DNA of 64,000 bases from Methylobacterium nonmethylotrophicum (GCF_004745635.1 NZ_SRLB01000016.1:1-64000), one strand, 5' to 3'; positions 7,806 through 16,763 are shown, counted from the first letter of the stretch. Notes: generated from the letters alone by a model not told the origin. Numbers and translations are program-made.

Positions 7806-8693
7806 TCAGTTCTTCTTTTCGTCCGCCTTCGGCGCCGCCGCGGTCTTCTCGATCTTGGCGCCCTCGCGCAGCTTGGTGATGATGTCCTGCTGCGTCTTGC
7901 GGGTGAGGTAGGCCTCGACCTGCTCCTTCATCTCGTCGAAGCTCGGCACCGGCTTGGTGCGCTTCTCCTCGACCTTGATGACGTGCCAGCCGAACTGGGT
8001 CTTGACCGGGTCCGAGAGCTTGCCGGCCTCGAGCTTGAAGGCCGCGTCGGCGAAGGGCGCGACCATCCGCTCCTTGGTGAACCAGCCGAGATCGCCGCCC
8101 TCGGCCTTGGAGCCGGGGTCCTTCGAGGTCTCGGCCGCGACCTTGGCGAAGTCCTCGCCGCCCTTCAGGCGCGCGGCGATCTTCTTGGCCTCGGCCTCGT
8201 TGTCGACGAGGATGTGGCGGGCATGCACCTCCTCCTCGGGCTTCATCGCCTTGACGGTCTCGTCGTAGAGCGCCCGCTCGGCCTGCGGCGTCACCGCCTT
8301 CTTGGCCTCGCGCTCGAGGTACTCGTCGAGGAGGAGCTTGTCGCGGAAATAGGCGAGCTTGCGGACGAAGTCGGGGTTCTCGCCCACCTTGGCCTTTTCG
8401 GCCGCCTGGGCGCCGATCTTCAGGTCGACCATGTAGTCGACGAGCAGCCCCTGCTTCTGCGCCTCGTCGACGCCGGGCAGCGACAGGGCCGGGTCGTCGG
8501 CCGCCACCGCGAGGTCGCCGGCGGTGATCGACGCGCCGTTGACCTTGGCCACCACCGTGTCTGGCGACGGGGCGGCGGTGGGAGCGGCGGCAGGCGCCGG
8601 CGCTTGCGCGAGCGCGGCGCCCGGCAGGAGTCCCGGCACGAGGAGCCCGAGGGCGAGCGCGCCGTTGCGCCAGAGGGGGGAGAGGGTCGGCAT
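7806..8693 (-). CDS. periplasmic parvulin-type peptidyl-prolyl cis-trans isomerase
   Basis: A 295-aa secreted foldase of the SurA/PrsA/PpiD type. A signal peptide covers about residues 1-29 (LALGLLVPGLLPGAALAQ). A low-complexity Ala/Pro linker follows, then a chaperone-like helical region. The parvulin domain spans about residues 150-245, with VHARHILVDNEAEAKKIA, KDPGSKAEGGDLGWF and FGWHVIKVEEKR, all standard rotamase blocks. The C-terminus is Lys-rich. It should assist folding of outer-membrane or periplasmic proteins. AAGGA lies eight bases before ATG 8693. A 1369-codon open frame runs through it from upstream on the same strand, but only this last part encodes a recognisable protein. Confidence 0.9.
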   Translation of the reverse strand: MPTLSPLWRNGALALGLLVPGLLPGAALAQAPAPAAAPTAAPSPDTVVAKVNGASITAGDLAVAADDPALSLPGVDEAQKQGLLVDYMVDLKIGAQAAEKAKVGENPDFVRKLAYFRDKLLLDEYLEREAKKAVTPQAERALYDETVKAMKPEEEVHARHILVDNEAEAKKIAARLKGGEDFAKVAAETSKDPGSKAEGGDLGWFTKERMVAPFADAAFKLEAGKLSDPVKTQFGWHVIKVEEKRTKPVPSFDEMKEQVEAYLTRKTQQDIITKLREGAKIEKTAAAPKADEKKN

Positions 8694-8825
8694 GGCGTGA
8701 TCCTTGAAGCCCGATCCTTGGGGCCCGTGCGCGAGGTCGGTTGAAACCGGCGGACAGGTGGCAAAGATCGGCCGACAAGACAAGCGGCGTGCACGCCGCA
8801 GCGGCAAGGCCGGGGCAATCGACGT

Positions 8826-8850
8826 CCCCGCGGATCGGCGACCCGCGGGG
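8826..8850 (-). terminator. possible terminator of the small secreted-protein gene
   Basis: CCCCGCGG (8826-8833) pairs with CCGCGGGG (8843-8850) around a 9-base loop, nine bases past the stop of the small secreted-protein gene on the minus strand. It has no T-run, so the call is weak. Confidence 0.35.
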
Positions 8851-8859
8851 GGTGAGCGC

Positions 8860-9186
8860 TCAGAAGCCGGTCGAGGCGACCTCGACCCGGTCGCCGCGGC
8901 GGGAGAACGCCACGGAGGCGGCGGCGCCGTCGCGGGTGCCGGGCACCGAGAAGCTGACGACCTGGTCGGAGGCGAGCGTCGTGACGACCCGCAGCGGCGT
9001 GGCCGCGGCGGAGTCCGTCGGCGCCAGGGTGGCGACGACCCGCAGGCCGTCCTTCTCGATCGTGTAGTAGGCCGAGCCGCGCACCGGCCCGAGATCGAGG
9101 CTGTGGGCCTGGCGCGGACGCAGCTCGGAGGCGCCCGCCATGGTGGCGAGGGCGAGGCCGAGAGAGGTGAGGGCGAGGAGACGCAT
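8860..9186 (-). CDS. small secreted protein, unknown
   Basis: A 108-aa protein with a clear signal peptide (MRLLALTSLGLALATMAGAS, cleavage near residue 20) and a mature part that looks beta-rich (GSAYYTIEKDGLRVVATLAP, then alternating polar and hydrophobic residues). No family is recognised. It is probably periplasmic. It lies upstream of the PPIase gene on the same strand with a 166-bp gap and a possible hairpin, so they are likely separate transcripts. Confidence 0.65.
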   Translation of the reverse strand: MRLLALTSLGLALATMAGASELRPRQAHSLDLGPVRGSAYYTIEKDGLRVVATLAPTDSAAATPLRVVTTLASDQVVSFSVPGTRDGAAASVAFSRRGDRVEVASTGF

Positions 9187-9293
9187 CGGTGGTCCTGGGG
9201 GTTCTGTCCGGCGCGGGGAGCGCGTCCGGAAAGCCGGGATTCGCCGGGAGCCGCCAGTATGGACGCGCCATGCTGCGCCGCAATAGAAACATT

Positions 9294-9304
9294 TTGCAAT
9301 GCAG
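9294..9304. promoter_or_regulatory. PhaR-like site variant (TTGC-AAT-GCAG)
   Basis: TTGCAATGCAG differs by one base from the CTGC-N3-GCAG palindrome. It lies between the divergent small secreted-protein gene (start 9186) and the PatZ-like gene (start 9432). The same GCAATGCAG core appears in the promoter regions at 34.7 and 37.7 kb. Confidence 0.3.
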
Positions 9305-9431
9305 CAATGTCAGCAGGAAGGATTGTTTCACTCCGGGGCCGGGACACCGCACGGTCACCCCTGCCGGCCCGTGACCTGCACGGGCCCTGCCCTACCTGCC
9401 GGGCGAACCGCCCGCCACACGCGAGCCCCGC

Positions 9432-12173
9432 ATGAGCACCTACCGCTTCGACAGGCTCCTCGCCCCGCATTCCGTGGCGCTGGTGGGCGCGAGCGCGCGG
9501 CCGAACGCGTTCGGCGCCGCGATCCTGCGCAACCTGCGCGAGGCCGGGTTCAGGGGACCGATCTGGCCGGTGAACCCGCGCCATCACAGCGTCGACGGCG
9601 AGAAGGCCTTCGCCGCCCTCGCCGACCTGCCCGAGCCCGCCGACCTCGTGGTGATCGTGACGCCGCCCGAGACGGTGCCGGACGTGGTCGAGGCGGCGGG
9701 GCGCCGGGGCTGCGGCGCGGCCTTGGTCATCACCACCGGCCTCGGCAGCGGGCCGGCTTCCCTCGCCGAGGCCGCCCGGGCGGCCGCCCGCCGCCACTCC
9801 CTGCGCCTCGTCGGTCCCGACAGCATGGGGCTGGCGATGCCGGGCGCGGCGCTGAACGCCAGCCTGCTCGCCCGGGCGCCGCTCGCGGGAGACCTCGCGC
9901 TGATCTCGCAGTCGCGCACGGTCGCGGCCGGCATCGTCGCCTGGGCGCAAGGACGCGGCACCGGCTTCTCGGGGATCGTGTCGCTCGGCAACGCGCTCGA
10001 CGTCGACATCGCCGACTGCCTCGACCACTTCGCGGCCGACGTCCACACCCGGGCGATCCTGCTGTCGATCGGCACCGTCGCGGATGCGCCGAAATTCATG
10101 TCGGCGGCCCGGGCCGCCGCGCGGGCAAAGCCCGTGGTGGTGCTGCGCTCCGGCCGGCACGACGGCGCCCGCATCCTCGACGGGCGCGCCGCCACCCATA
10201 CGGGCATTCTCGCCCGCACCGACGCGGTGTACGACGCCGCGTTCCGCCGCGCCGGGCTCTTGCGGGTGCAGGACCTCGACGAGATGTTCTCCGCGGTCGA
10301 GACGCTCGGGCGCCAGCGTCCCTTCCCGGGCCGGCGCCTGGCGATCCTCGCCAATGGCCGCGGCGTCGGGGCGATCGCGGTCGACCGGCTGATCGACCTC
10401 GGCGGCACCCTGGCGGGGCTCTCGGGCGAGACGCGGAGGCGCCTGGCCGCCGCGGTGCCGGGGACGGAGCCGGAGGCCTGGCGCAACCCGGTCGATATCG
10501 GGGCCGATGCCGACGGGCCGCGCTACGCCGCGGCCCTGGAGGCGCTGATCGCCGACCGCGACAACGACGCGGTTCTGGTCATCAACGTGCCGACCGCCCT
10601 CTCGGGCGGCAGCGCGGTCGCGACCGAGATCGTCGAGGCCGTGAGGCGCGGCCGCAAAGGGAGCTTTCGCGCCCGGCCGGTCTTCGCCGTGACGGTGGGC
10701 GACGAGGTCGCCGGCGAGATCCTGAGCCGGGCCGGCATCCCGCGCTTCGCCACCGATGCCGACGCGGTCGAGGGCTTCACCCATCTCGTGCGCTACCGCG
10801 AGGCCCAGGACGACCTCACCACCACTCCGGCCGTGCTGCCGGACGACCTCGTGCCGGATGCGGGTGCGGCCCGGATGATCGTCGAGGGCGTGCTCGCCGA
10901 GGGGCGGACCTGGCTCGACCCGCGCGAGATGGCGGACCTGCTCTCCGCCTACGGCATCCCGACCCAGCCGGTGACCCTGGTGCCCGACGCCGATGCCGCG
11001 GCGGAGGCGGCCTGGCCGATCATCGCGGCGGGCGGCACGGTGGCGCTCAAGCTCGTCTCGCCGGACGTGGTGCACAAGTCCGATGTCGGCGGCGTGCGCC
11101 TCGGCCTGTCGAGCGAGGCGGCTGTGCGGGATGCCGCGGCCGAGATGCTGGCCCGGGTCGCCGCGGAGCGGCCGGAGGCCCGGGTCACCGGCTTCGTCGT
11201 CCAGGCGATGCTGCGGCGCACGCAGGCCCGCGAGCTGATCGCCGGCCTCGTCGACGACCCGGTCTTCGGCCCCGTGGTGGTGTTCGGCCGCGGCGGCACC
11301 GCCGTCGAGGTCATCGACGACCGGGCGCTGGCGCTCCCGCCCCTCGACCGGCGGCTCGCCGCCGACCTGATCGGCCGCACCCGGGTGGCGCGCCGGCTCA
11401 AGGCCTATCGCGACGTGGCCGCCGCGGACGAGGCGGCGGTCGCCCTGGTGCTGGTCAAGCTCGGCCAGCTCGCCGCCGACCTGCCGGAGCTGCGCGAGCT
11501 CGACATCAACCCGCTGCTCGCCGACCGCGACGGCGTCATCGCGCTCGACGCCCGCGCCGCCGTCGCGCCCCTGCCGCCGGAGCGCCGCCGCGACGCCGGC
11601 ACCGGCCCGAGCCACGCCCGCTTCGCCGTGCGCCCCTATCCGCGCGCCTGGGAACGCCGCATCGACCTCGAGGGCCAGGCGATCCTGGTGCGGCCGGTGC
11701 GGGCGGAGGACGAGGGTCTGTTCGAGGCCTTCTTCCGGCAGGTGAGCGCCGAGGACCTGCGCCTGCGCTTCTTCGCGCCGGTGCGCGACTTCAGCCACGC
11801 CTTCCTGGCCCGCCTGACCCAGCTCGACTACGCCCGCGCCATCGCCTTCGTGGCGATCGAGGAGGCGACCGGCACGATGATGGGGGCGGTGCGCCTCCAC
11901 GCCGACGCCAACCACGAGACCGGCGAATACGCGATCCTGGTCCGCTCCGACCTCAAGGGCCTCGGCCTCGGCTGGTCGCTGATGGGGCTGATGCTGGACT
12001 GGGCGCGGGCCGAGGGCCTGAAGGTGGTCGAGGGCCAGGTGCTGCGCGAGAACACCACCATGCTGGCGATGTGCCGCAAGCTCGGCTTTACGGTAAGGAC
12101 CGACCCGTCCGATCCCGACCTGATGCTGGTGCGCCGCGCCCTCACGCAGGAGAGTGCCGCGCCCGAAGCCTGA
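9432..12173 (+). CDS. PatZ-like acyl-CoA synthetase (ADP-forming type) / GNAT acetyltransferase fusion
   Basis: A 913-aa multidomain protein. In order it has a CoA-binding domain (about 1-120, LLAPHSVALVGASARPNAFG), succinyl-CoA-ligase-like domains (about 130-440), an ATP-grasp domain (about 480-700, with HKSDVGGVRLGL and ELRELDINPLLADRDG) and a C-terminal GNAT domain (about 745-905, with VRSDLKGLGLGWSLMGLM as the acetyl-CoA loop). This is the architecture of bacterial protein lysine acetyltransferases Pat/PatZ, which acetylate and inactivate acyl-CoA synthetases. A His is present in RAATHTGILARTDAVYD, where E. coli PatZ lacks the catalytic His of true ADP-forming ligases, so ligase activity may be retained; this is inference. 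The YoaK-like gene follows by 11 bp. Confidence 0.88.
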   Translation: MSTYRFDRLLAPHSVALVGASARPNAFGAAILRNLREAGFRGPIWPVNPRHHSVDGEKAFAALADLPEPADLVVIVTPPETVPDVVEAAGRRGCGAALVITTGLGSGPASLAEAARAAARRHSLRLVGPDSMGLAMPGAALNASLLARAPLAGDLALISQSRTVAAGIVAWAQGRGTGFSGIVSLGNALDVDIADCLDHFAADVHTRAILLSIGTVADAPKFMSAARAAARAKPVVVLRSGRHDGARILDGRAATHTGILARTDAVYDAAFRRAGLLRVQDLDEMFSAVETLGRQRPFPGRRLAILANGRGVGAIAVDRLIDLGGTLAGLSGETRRRLAAAVPGTEPEAWRNPVDIGADADGPRYAAALEALIADRDNDAVLVINVPTALSGGSAVATEIVEAVRRGRKGSFRARPVFAVTVGDEVAGEILSRAGIPRFATDADAVEGFTHLVRYREAQDDLTTTPAVLPDDLVPDAGAARMIVEGVLAEGRTWLDPREMADLLSAYGIPTQPVTLVPDADAAAEAAWPIIAAGGTVALKLVSPDVVHKSDVGGVRLGLSSEAAVRDAAAEMLARVAAERPEARVTGFVVQAMLRRTQARELIAGLVDDPVFGPVVVFGRGGTAVEVIDDRALALPPLDRRLAADLIGRTRVARRLKAYRDVAAADEAAVALVLVKLGQLAADLPELRELDINPLLADRDGVIALDARAAVAPLPPERRRDAGTGPSHARFAVRPYPRAWERRIDLEGQAILVRPVRAEDEGLFEAFFRQVSAEDLRLRFFAPVRDFSHAFLARLTQLDYARAIAFVAIEEATGTMMGAVRLHADANHETGEYAILVRSDLKGLGLGWSLMGLMLDWARAEGLKVVEGQVLRENTTMLAMCRKLGFTVRTDPSDPDLMLVRRALTQESAAPEA

Positions 12174-12184
12174 ACTCTCCCCGC

Positions 12185-12841
12185 ATGCGCGACACCCACC
12201 CCCTCGACATCGTCTCCGGCCTGCTCCTCACCGCCGCCGCCGGCTTCGTCGACGCCGTCGGCTTCCTGCGGCTCGACGGGCTCTACACCTCGTTCATGAG
12301 CGGCAACTCGACCCAGTTCGCGGTCTCGCTGGCGCAAGCGGGCCATCCGGTCGCCTGGGAGATCGGCCTCCTGTTCGTCGCCTTCCTGGCCGGCGGGTTC
12401 ACCGGCAGCCTGGTCTCGCTGCGCCTGCCGGGCCGCTGGGGTTCGGCCGCGGTGCTGGGCCTCGAGGTCGGGCTCCTCGTCGTGGCGCTCTCCACGGTGC
12501 TCAGCCCGGCTTTCCAGGGCCCGGCGGCGGCGCTGCTCGCCGCCGCCATGGGGGCGCAGAACGCGGCGCTGCGCCGGAGCGCGGGCTTTCGCCCTGGCGT
12601 CACCTTCGTGACCGGCACCCTGTTCAGCCTGAGCCACACCCTCGCCCAGGCCGCGACCGGGACCGGGCCGGCCTTCGGGTGGGTGCCGGATGCCTGCACC
12701 TGGCTCGCCCTGGTGGCCGGGGCGGTGGCGGGCGGCCTGGCGTACCGGGGCTACGGGCTCGAGGCACTGGTGGTGCCGGTGATCGGGGTCGGGCTGGTGC
12801 TGGCGCTGGCGGTGGGGCGGGCGGTGCGGACGGGGGCGTGA
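12185..12841 (+). CDS. YoaK/DUF1275 family membrane protein
   Basis: A 218-aa integral membrane protein with about six to seven hydrophobic helices. The family's N-terminal signature is present: SGLLLTAAAGFVDAVGFL followed by LYTSFMSGNSTQFAVSLA, and later MGAQNAALRR and VTFVTGTLFSL. DUF1275 proteins resemble transporters but lack an assigned substrate. It begins 11 bp after the PatZ-like stop codon with no strong ribosome site, which suggests translational coupling in a two-gene operon. The hairpin at 12894-12932 probably ends the transcript. Confidence 0.85.
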   Translation: MRDTHPLDIVSGLLLTAAAGFVDAVGFLRLDGLYTSFMSGNSTQFAVSLAQAGHPVAWEIGLLFVAFLAGGFTGSLVSLRLPGRWGSAAVLGLEVGLLVVALSTVLSPAFQGPAAALLAAAMGAQNAALRRSAGFRPGVTFVTGTLFSLSHTLAQAATGTGPAFGWVPDACTWLALVAGAVAGGLAYRGYGLEALVVPVIGVGLVLALAVGRAVRTGA

Positions 12842-12893
12842 TCGACAGCTTTCCCATCCCGAAAGCCGTTTGATAGGCTTTCATCGACAACCG

Positions 12894-12932
12894 CTCCCAC
12901 CCGCGACCCCATCCTGAGGTCGCGGGTGGGAG
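12894..12932 (+). terminator. 15-bp hairpin after the YoaK-like gene
   Basis: CTCCCACCCGCGACC (12894-12908) is exactly complementary to 12918-12932 around a 9-base loop, 52 bp past the YoaK-like stop and just before the AraC-family gene. It is a GC-rich hairpin without a U-run. Confidence 0.6.
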
Positions 12933-12948
12933 AAGCCGAACGACGCCG

Positions 12949-13839
12949 GTGGGACGGGCATTGGACGACGATCATCTTTCCCCATCGCGATGCCCCGCCG
13001 CGGCGCCCCGCGGCGTCGTCCACCTCCGGCGCGACCGCGCCACCGGCATCGAGGCGGTGACGGCCCGGTTCCTCGGCCACGCCTACGACATGCACCACCA
13101 CGACGAGTGGCTGGTCGGGGTGACGCATGCCGGGGTGCAGGACTTCTATTGCCGCGGCGCGCGCCGGCAGAGCACGGCGGGGCGGGTGATCCTGATCGAG
13201 CCGGGCGAGCGCCACGACGGGCGGGCCGTGACCGAGCCGGGCTTCCGCTACAGCATGCTGTACCTGCCGCAGGGCTGGCTGCGCCGCGCGATGGGCGGCA
13301 GCGATGCCGGCCTCGGCTTTCGCCGCACGCTCGCCGACGACCGGCGCCTCGGCGGGGCCATCCGGAATGCCTGCCATGCGGTGTTCGACGCCGCGTCGCC
13401 GCTCGGGACCGACGCGGCCCTCGACGATCTCGCCGCCCGGCTGCGCCGCCACCTCGGCGCCGCGGCCTCCGCCCCGGCACCCGAGGGCGACCCCGTAATC
13501 GCGGAACGGGCGATGGCCTTCCTGCGCGCCCACACGGCGACCGCGTTCGGCCTCGACGACCTCGCCCGCGCCGCCGGCGCCGCCGACCGGTTCCAGCTCG
13601 CCCGCATCTTCCGCCGGCGCTTCGGCACATCGCCCCATGCCTGCCTGGTCGAGCTGCGCCTCGCCCAGGCCCGGGCGCTCCTGCGCGCGCAGGTGCCGCC
13701 GGCGGAGGCCGCGCTCGCGGCGGGATTCGCCGACCAGAGCCATCTCGGCCGCTGGTTCCGGCGTGCCTACGGGCTCACGCCTGCCGCCTACAGATCCGGG
13801 CGCACGAACGTTCCAGACGTCGCCCTCGGGCTCGGCTAG
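12949..13839 (+). CDS. AraC-family transcriptional regulator
   Basis: A 296-aa regulator starting with GTG. The N-terminal half is a cupin-like AraC ligand-binding domain (FLGHAYDMHHHDEWLVGV, then IEPGERHDGRAV, typical of the AraC_binding cupin). The C-terminal half (about 195-285) has the two helix-turn-helix motifs, FGLDDLARAAGAADRFQLAR and the conserved AALAAGFADQSHLGRWFRR with GLTPAAYR. The small DUF2000 gene begins 33 bp downstream on the same strand and is a plausible partner or target. In many genomes this type of regulator sits beside an exporter or a small enzyme that it controls. The effector is unknown. Confidence 0.87.
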   Translation: MGRALDDDHLSPSRCPAAAPRGVVHLRRDRATGIEAVTARFLGHAYDMHHHDEWLVGVTHAGVQDFYCRGARRQSTAGRVILIEPGERHDGRAVTEPGFRYSMLYLPQGWLRRAMGGSDAGLGFRRTLADDRRLGGAIRNACHAVFDAASPLGTDAALDDLAARLRRHLGAAASAPAPEGDPVIAERAMAFLRAHTATAFGLDDLARAAGAADRFQLARIFRRRFGTSPHACLVELRLAQARALLRAQVPPAEAALAAGFADQSHLGRWFRRAYGLTPAAYRSGRTNVPDVALGLG

Positions 13840-13872
13840 GCCTGCGCGGATCACCCGCAGGGAGCCTCGACG

Positions 13873-14280
13873 ATGTTCGACACCAAGGTGGCCATCCTGG
13901 TCCGCGAGGACCTGGCCGTGTGGCAGAAGCTGAACGTCACCGCCTTCCTGGCGACCGGCATCGCCGGCGCGGCGCCCGAGGCGATGGGCGAGCCGTATCT
14001 GGATGCCGCCGGCCGCCGCCATGCCCGGCTGCTGGGCCAGCCGATGCTGATCTTCGCCGCGAGTGCCGAGGTGCTGCAGCGGGCCTGGCAGCAGGCGATC
14101 CAGCGCGACCTCACCCGCAGCGCCTATGTCCGGGCGATGTTCGAGACCGGCCACGACGCCGCCAACCGCGAGGTCTTCCGCGCCGAGCCGGCCGACGCGC
14201 CCGACCTCGTCGGCCTCGCCCTCCACGGCCCGAAGAAGGACGTCGACAAGGCGACGAAGGGCGCGTCGCTGCATCCCTGA
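13873..14280 (+). CDS. DUF2000 family protein
   Basis: A 135-aa protein with the DUF2000 opening MFDTKVAILVREDLAVWQKL and the later block GQPMLIFAASAEVLQRAW. Proteins of this family are related in fold to peptidyl-tRNA hydrolase Pth2, but no activity is established. GGGAG sits before the ATG. It follows the AraC regulator by 33 bp and is probably co-transcribed. The 273 bases after it, up to the SoxA-like gene, contain no gene I can support. Confidence 0.75.
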   Translation: MFDTKVAILVREDLAVWQKLNVTAFLATGIAGAAPEAMGEPYLDAAGRRHARLLGQPMLIFAASAEVLQRAWQQAIQRDLTRSAYVRAMFETGHDAANREVFRAEPADAPDLVGLALHGPKKDVDKATKGASLHP

Positions 14281-14553
14281 CGGGCCGAGGCCACGCCGAC
14301 GGCCGGCACCGGGACGGTGCACCGGCAGGCGCGTCCGCCGCGTCGTCTCGGGTCCCGGCGGCGGAACCTGGATGACCAGCAGGGCGGCAAGGGGCAAGAG
14401 GGCGAGCGGAAGAGTGGAGCGCAAGAGAGGCGAGGGAGAGCGACAGCCCTATGCGCCGTCGCGAGCGGGGAGAGCGGGCCCGATGTGCAACCGCGCCCGC
14501 CGCATTGTAGGCTCGCCCCCGAACCCCGGTCGGCCACGAGGAACGCCCCCAGC

Positions 14554-15354
14554 ATGCGCAGAACGCGAGGACGCACGCTCGGCCGCCGCGTCCGCGCGGC
14601 GCCGCTGCTCGGCGCGGCGCTGCTCGCAGGCGGGGTGGCGGCGCAGGGCATCCCGGTGCCTGAGCGTCGCTCCGGCTTCGACCAGATGGCCCCCGAGACG
14701 CGGGCGATGCAAGCCGACGACACCGCCAATCCGGGTATGCTGTGGGTGCAGGACGGGGCGGAGCTGTTTGCGCGGGCCCCCTCCCCCGCTGCGCCCGCCT
14801 GCGCCGGCTGCCACACGGAGGCGGCGATGCGCGGCGTCGCGGCCCGCTACCCGGCCTGGGACGAGGCGACGGCCCGGCCGGTCGACCTCGAGGGGCAGGT
14901 CAACCTCTGCCGCACCCGCCACCAGGCGGCGACGCCGCTGCCGCGGGAGGGACGCGACCTCCTGGCGCTCACCGCCTACCTCGCCAACCTCTCCCGCGGG
15001 CTGCCCGTCGCGCCCCCGTCCGATCCCCGCCTCGCACCCGCCCGTGCCGAGGGCAAGGCGCTGTTCGAGACGCCGATGGGCCAGCTCGGCTTCTCCTGCG
15101 CCGCCTGCCACGATGCCCATTGGGGCCGGCGCCTCGGCGCCAGCACGATCCCGCAGGGACATCCGAACGGCTATCCGCTCTACCGGCTCGAATGGCAGGA
15201 CCTCGGCTCGCTGGAGCGGCGCCTGCGCAACTGCCTCACCGGCATGCGGGCCGAGCCGTTCACGCCCGGATCGCCCGAGGCGGTGGCCCTTACCCTCTAC
15301 CTGATGCAGCGCGCCGCGCCCCTGCCCGTGGAGAGCCCGGCCGTGCGTCCGTGA
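14554..15354 (+). CDS. SoxA-like diheme c-type cytochrome
   Basis: A 266-aa exported cytochrome. The N-terminus (RRVRAAPLLGAALLAGGVAAQG) is a signal peptide. Two haem-binding motifs are visible, CAGCH in the N-terminal half and CAACHDAHWGRRLG in the C-terminal half. A late RLRNCLTGMRAEPF block matches the position of the cysteine that becomes the persulfide haem ligand in SoxA. SoxA with SoxX attaches reduced sulfur compounds to the SoxYZ carrier in the periplasm. No soxX, soxY, soxZ or soxB lies in the window. The nitrile hydratase operon begins 54 bp downstream on the same strand, an unusual neighbour. GAGGA precedes the ATG. Another diheme cytochrome role cannot be excluded. Confidence 0.78.
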   Translation: MRRTRGRTLGRRVRAAPLLGAALLAGGVAAQGIPVPERRSGFDQMAPETRAMQADDTANPGMLWVQDGAELFARAPSPAAPACAGCHTEAAMRGVAARYPAWDEATARPVDLEGQVNLCRTRHQAATPLPREGRDLLALTAYLANLSRGLPVAPPSDPRLAPARAEGKALFETPMGQLGFSCAACHDAHWGRRLGASTIPQGHPNGYPLYRLEWQDLGSLERRLRNCLTGMRAEPFTPGSPEAVALTLYLMQRAAPLPVESPAVRP

Positions 15355-15408
15355 CGGTGGCGGCGCGGGATCCGCGCGCGTATCCTCGCAGGCTCCGGGA
15401 GGCTCCGC

Positions 15409-16080
15409 ATGGCGCAAGACCACGACTCGCACGATCGCCACGACCATCATCATCACGACCATGACCACGACCACCCGCACGGCAGCGAATTGTCGCCGAT
15501 GGACCTGCGGGTGCGCGCCCTCGAATCGATCCTGGTCGAGAAGGGTTACGTCGATCCGGCCACCCTCGACACCCTGATCGAGACCTACGAGACCAAGGTC
15601 GGGCCGCATAACGGCGCCCGGGTGGTGGCGCGGGCCTGGGTCGATCCCGCCTTCAAGGCGCGCCTCCTCCAGGATGGCAGCGCGGCGATGCGCGAGCTCG
15701 ACGTCGGCGGGCGGGGCGGCGAGCACATGGTGGTGGTCGAGAACACGCCCGAGGAGCACAACCTCGTCGTCTGCACCCTGTGCTCCTGCTACCCCTGGCC
15801 GGTGCTCGGCCTGCCGCCGGTCTGGTACAAGTCGCCGCCCTACCGGTCCCGCGCCGTCATCGACCCGCGCGGGGTGCTGGCCGAGTTCGGCACGGTGCTG
15901 CCGGCCGAGACGCGGATCCGGGTCTGGGATTCGACCGCCGAGCTGCGCTACATGGTGCTGCCGATGCGCCCGCCCGGCACGGAAGGCCTCGACGAGGCGG
16001 CGCTCGCCGACCTCGTCACCCGCGATGCGATGATCGGCACCGGGCTCCCGCTGAGCCCCGACCAGGGGGCACGCGCATGA
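15409..16080 (+). CDS. nthA: nitrile hydratase alpha subunit (cobalt-type)
   Basis: A 223-aa catalytic subunit converting nitriles to amides. The metal-binding claw is VCTLCSCYPW (Cys122, Cys125, Ser126, Cys127); Thr at 123, rather than Ser, marks the cobalt type. Downstream blocks PPVWYKSPPYRSRAVIDPR, IRVWDSTAELRYMVLP and VTRDAMIGTG are standard. The N-terminus is unusually His/Asp-rich (His and Asp alternating at residues 4-23), which suggests metal capture; thiocyanate hydrolase gamma subunits have a similar tail. The rest of the sequence looks more like nitrile hydratase. The stop overlaps the beta-subunit start as ATGA. Confidence 0.93.
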   Translation: MAQDHDSHDRHDHHHHDHDHDHPHGSELSPMDLRVRALESILVEKGYVDPATLDTLIETYETKVGPHNGARVVARAWVDPAFKARLLQDGSAAMRELDVGGRGGEHMVVVENTPEEHNLVVCTLCSCYPWPVLGLPPVWYKSPPYRSRAVIDPRGVLAEFGTVLPAETRIRVWDSTAELRYMVLPMRPPGTEGLDEAALADLVTRDAMIGTGLPLSPDQGARA

Positions 16081-16763
16081 ACGGCGGACAGGATCTCGGC
16101 GGCATGCAGGGCTTCGGGGCGCTCGGCCTCGAGGCGGACGAGCCCCGGTTCCACGCGCCCTGGGAGCGCCGGGTCTTCGCGATGGCGATGGCGATGGGGG
16201 CCACCGGCACCTGGAACCTCGACGCCAGCCGCGCCGCCCGCGAATCGCTGCCGCCCGGCGAGTACCTGACCTCGAGCTACTACCGGATCTGGTTCCGGGC
16301 GCTGGAGAAGCAGGTGCAGCAGCACGGCCTCGTCGAGGCCGGCGAGCTCGCGGCCGGCGCGGCGATGACGCCGCCGGCCCCGATCGACCGGGTGCTGAAG
16401 GCCGAGGAGGTGGCCCCGCTCTTCGCCCGCGGCTTCCCGAGCGACCGCCCGGTGGAGACGCCCGCCCGCTTCGCGGTCGGCGACGAGGTGCGGGCCAAGG
16501 TCGTCAACCCGGCCGGCCACACCCGGCTGCCGCGCTACGTCCGCGGCCGCACCGGCCTCGTCGAGCGGATCCACGGCGGCTTCGTCTTCCCGGATTCGAA
16601 CGCCGCCTTCGCCGGCGAGGCGCCGCAATGGCTCTACACCGTGCGCTTCTCCGCGATCGAATTGTGGGGCGAGGACGCCGATCCGGGCCTGACCGTCTCG
16701 GTCAACGCCTTCGAGAGCTACCTCGAGCCGGCCCGGGCGGTCGAAGGGACCTCCCGCGCATGA
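16077..16763 (+). CDS. nthB: nitrile hydratase beta subunit
   Basis: A 228-aa partner that closes the active site and supplies the arginines contacting the claw. The opening MNGGQDLGGMQGFG is the classic start of the family. The C-terminal SH3-like domain shows FAVGDEVRAKVVNPAGHTR, LPRYVRGRTG and HGGFVFPDSNA. Start and stop both overlap neighbours by four bases (ATGA), so alpha, beta and the accessory gene are translationally coupled. Confidence 0.94.
   Translation: MNGGQDLGGMQGFGALGLEADEPRFHAPWERRVFAMAMAMGATGTWNLDASRAARESLPPGEYLTSSYYRIWFRALEKQVQQHGLVEAGELAAGAAMTPPAPIDRVLKAEEVAPLFARGFPSDRPVETPARFAVGDEVRAKVVNPAGHTRLPRYVRGRTGLVERIHGGFVFPDSNAAFAGEAPQWLYTVRFSAIELWGEDADPGLTVSVNAFESYLEPARAVEGTSRA

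Noticed and set aside
7806..11915. 1369-codon open frame on the minus strand
   Set aside because: Only the last 295 codons encode a recognisable PPIase. The rest lies antisense to the PatZ-like gene and is Arg/Gly/Ala-rich translation typical of GC-rich shadow frames.
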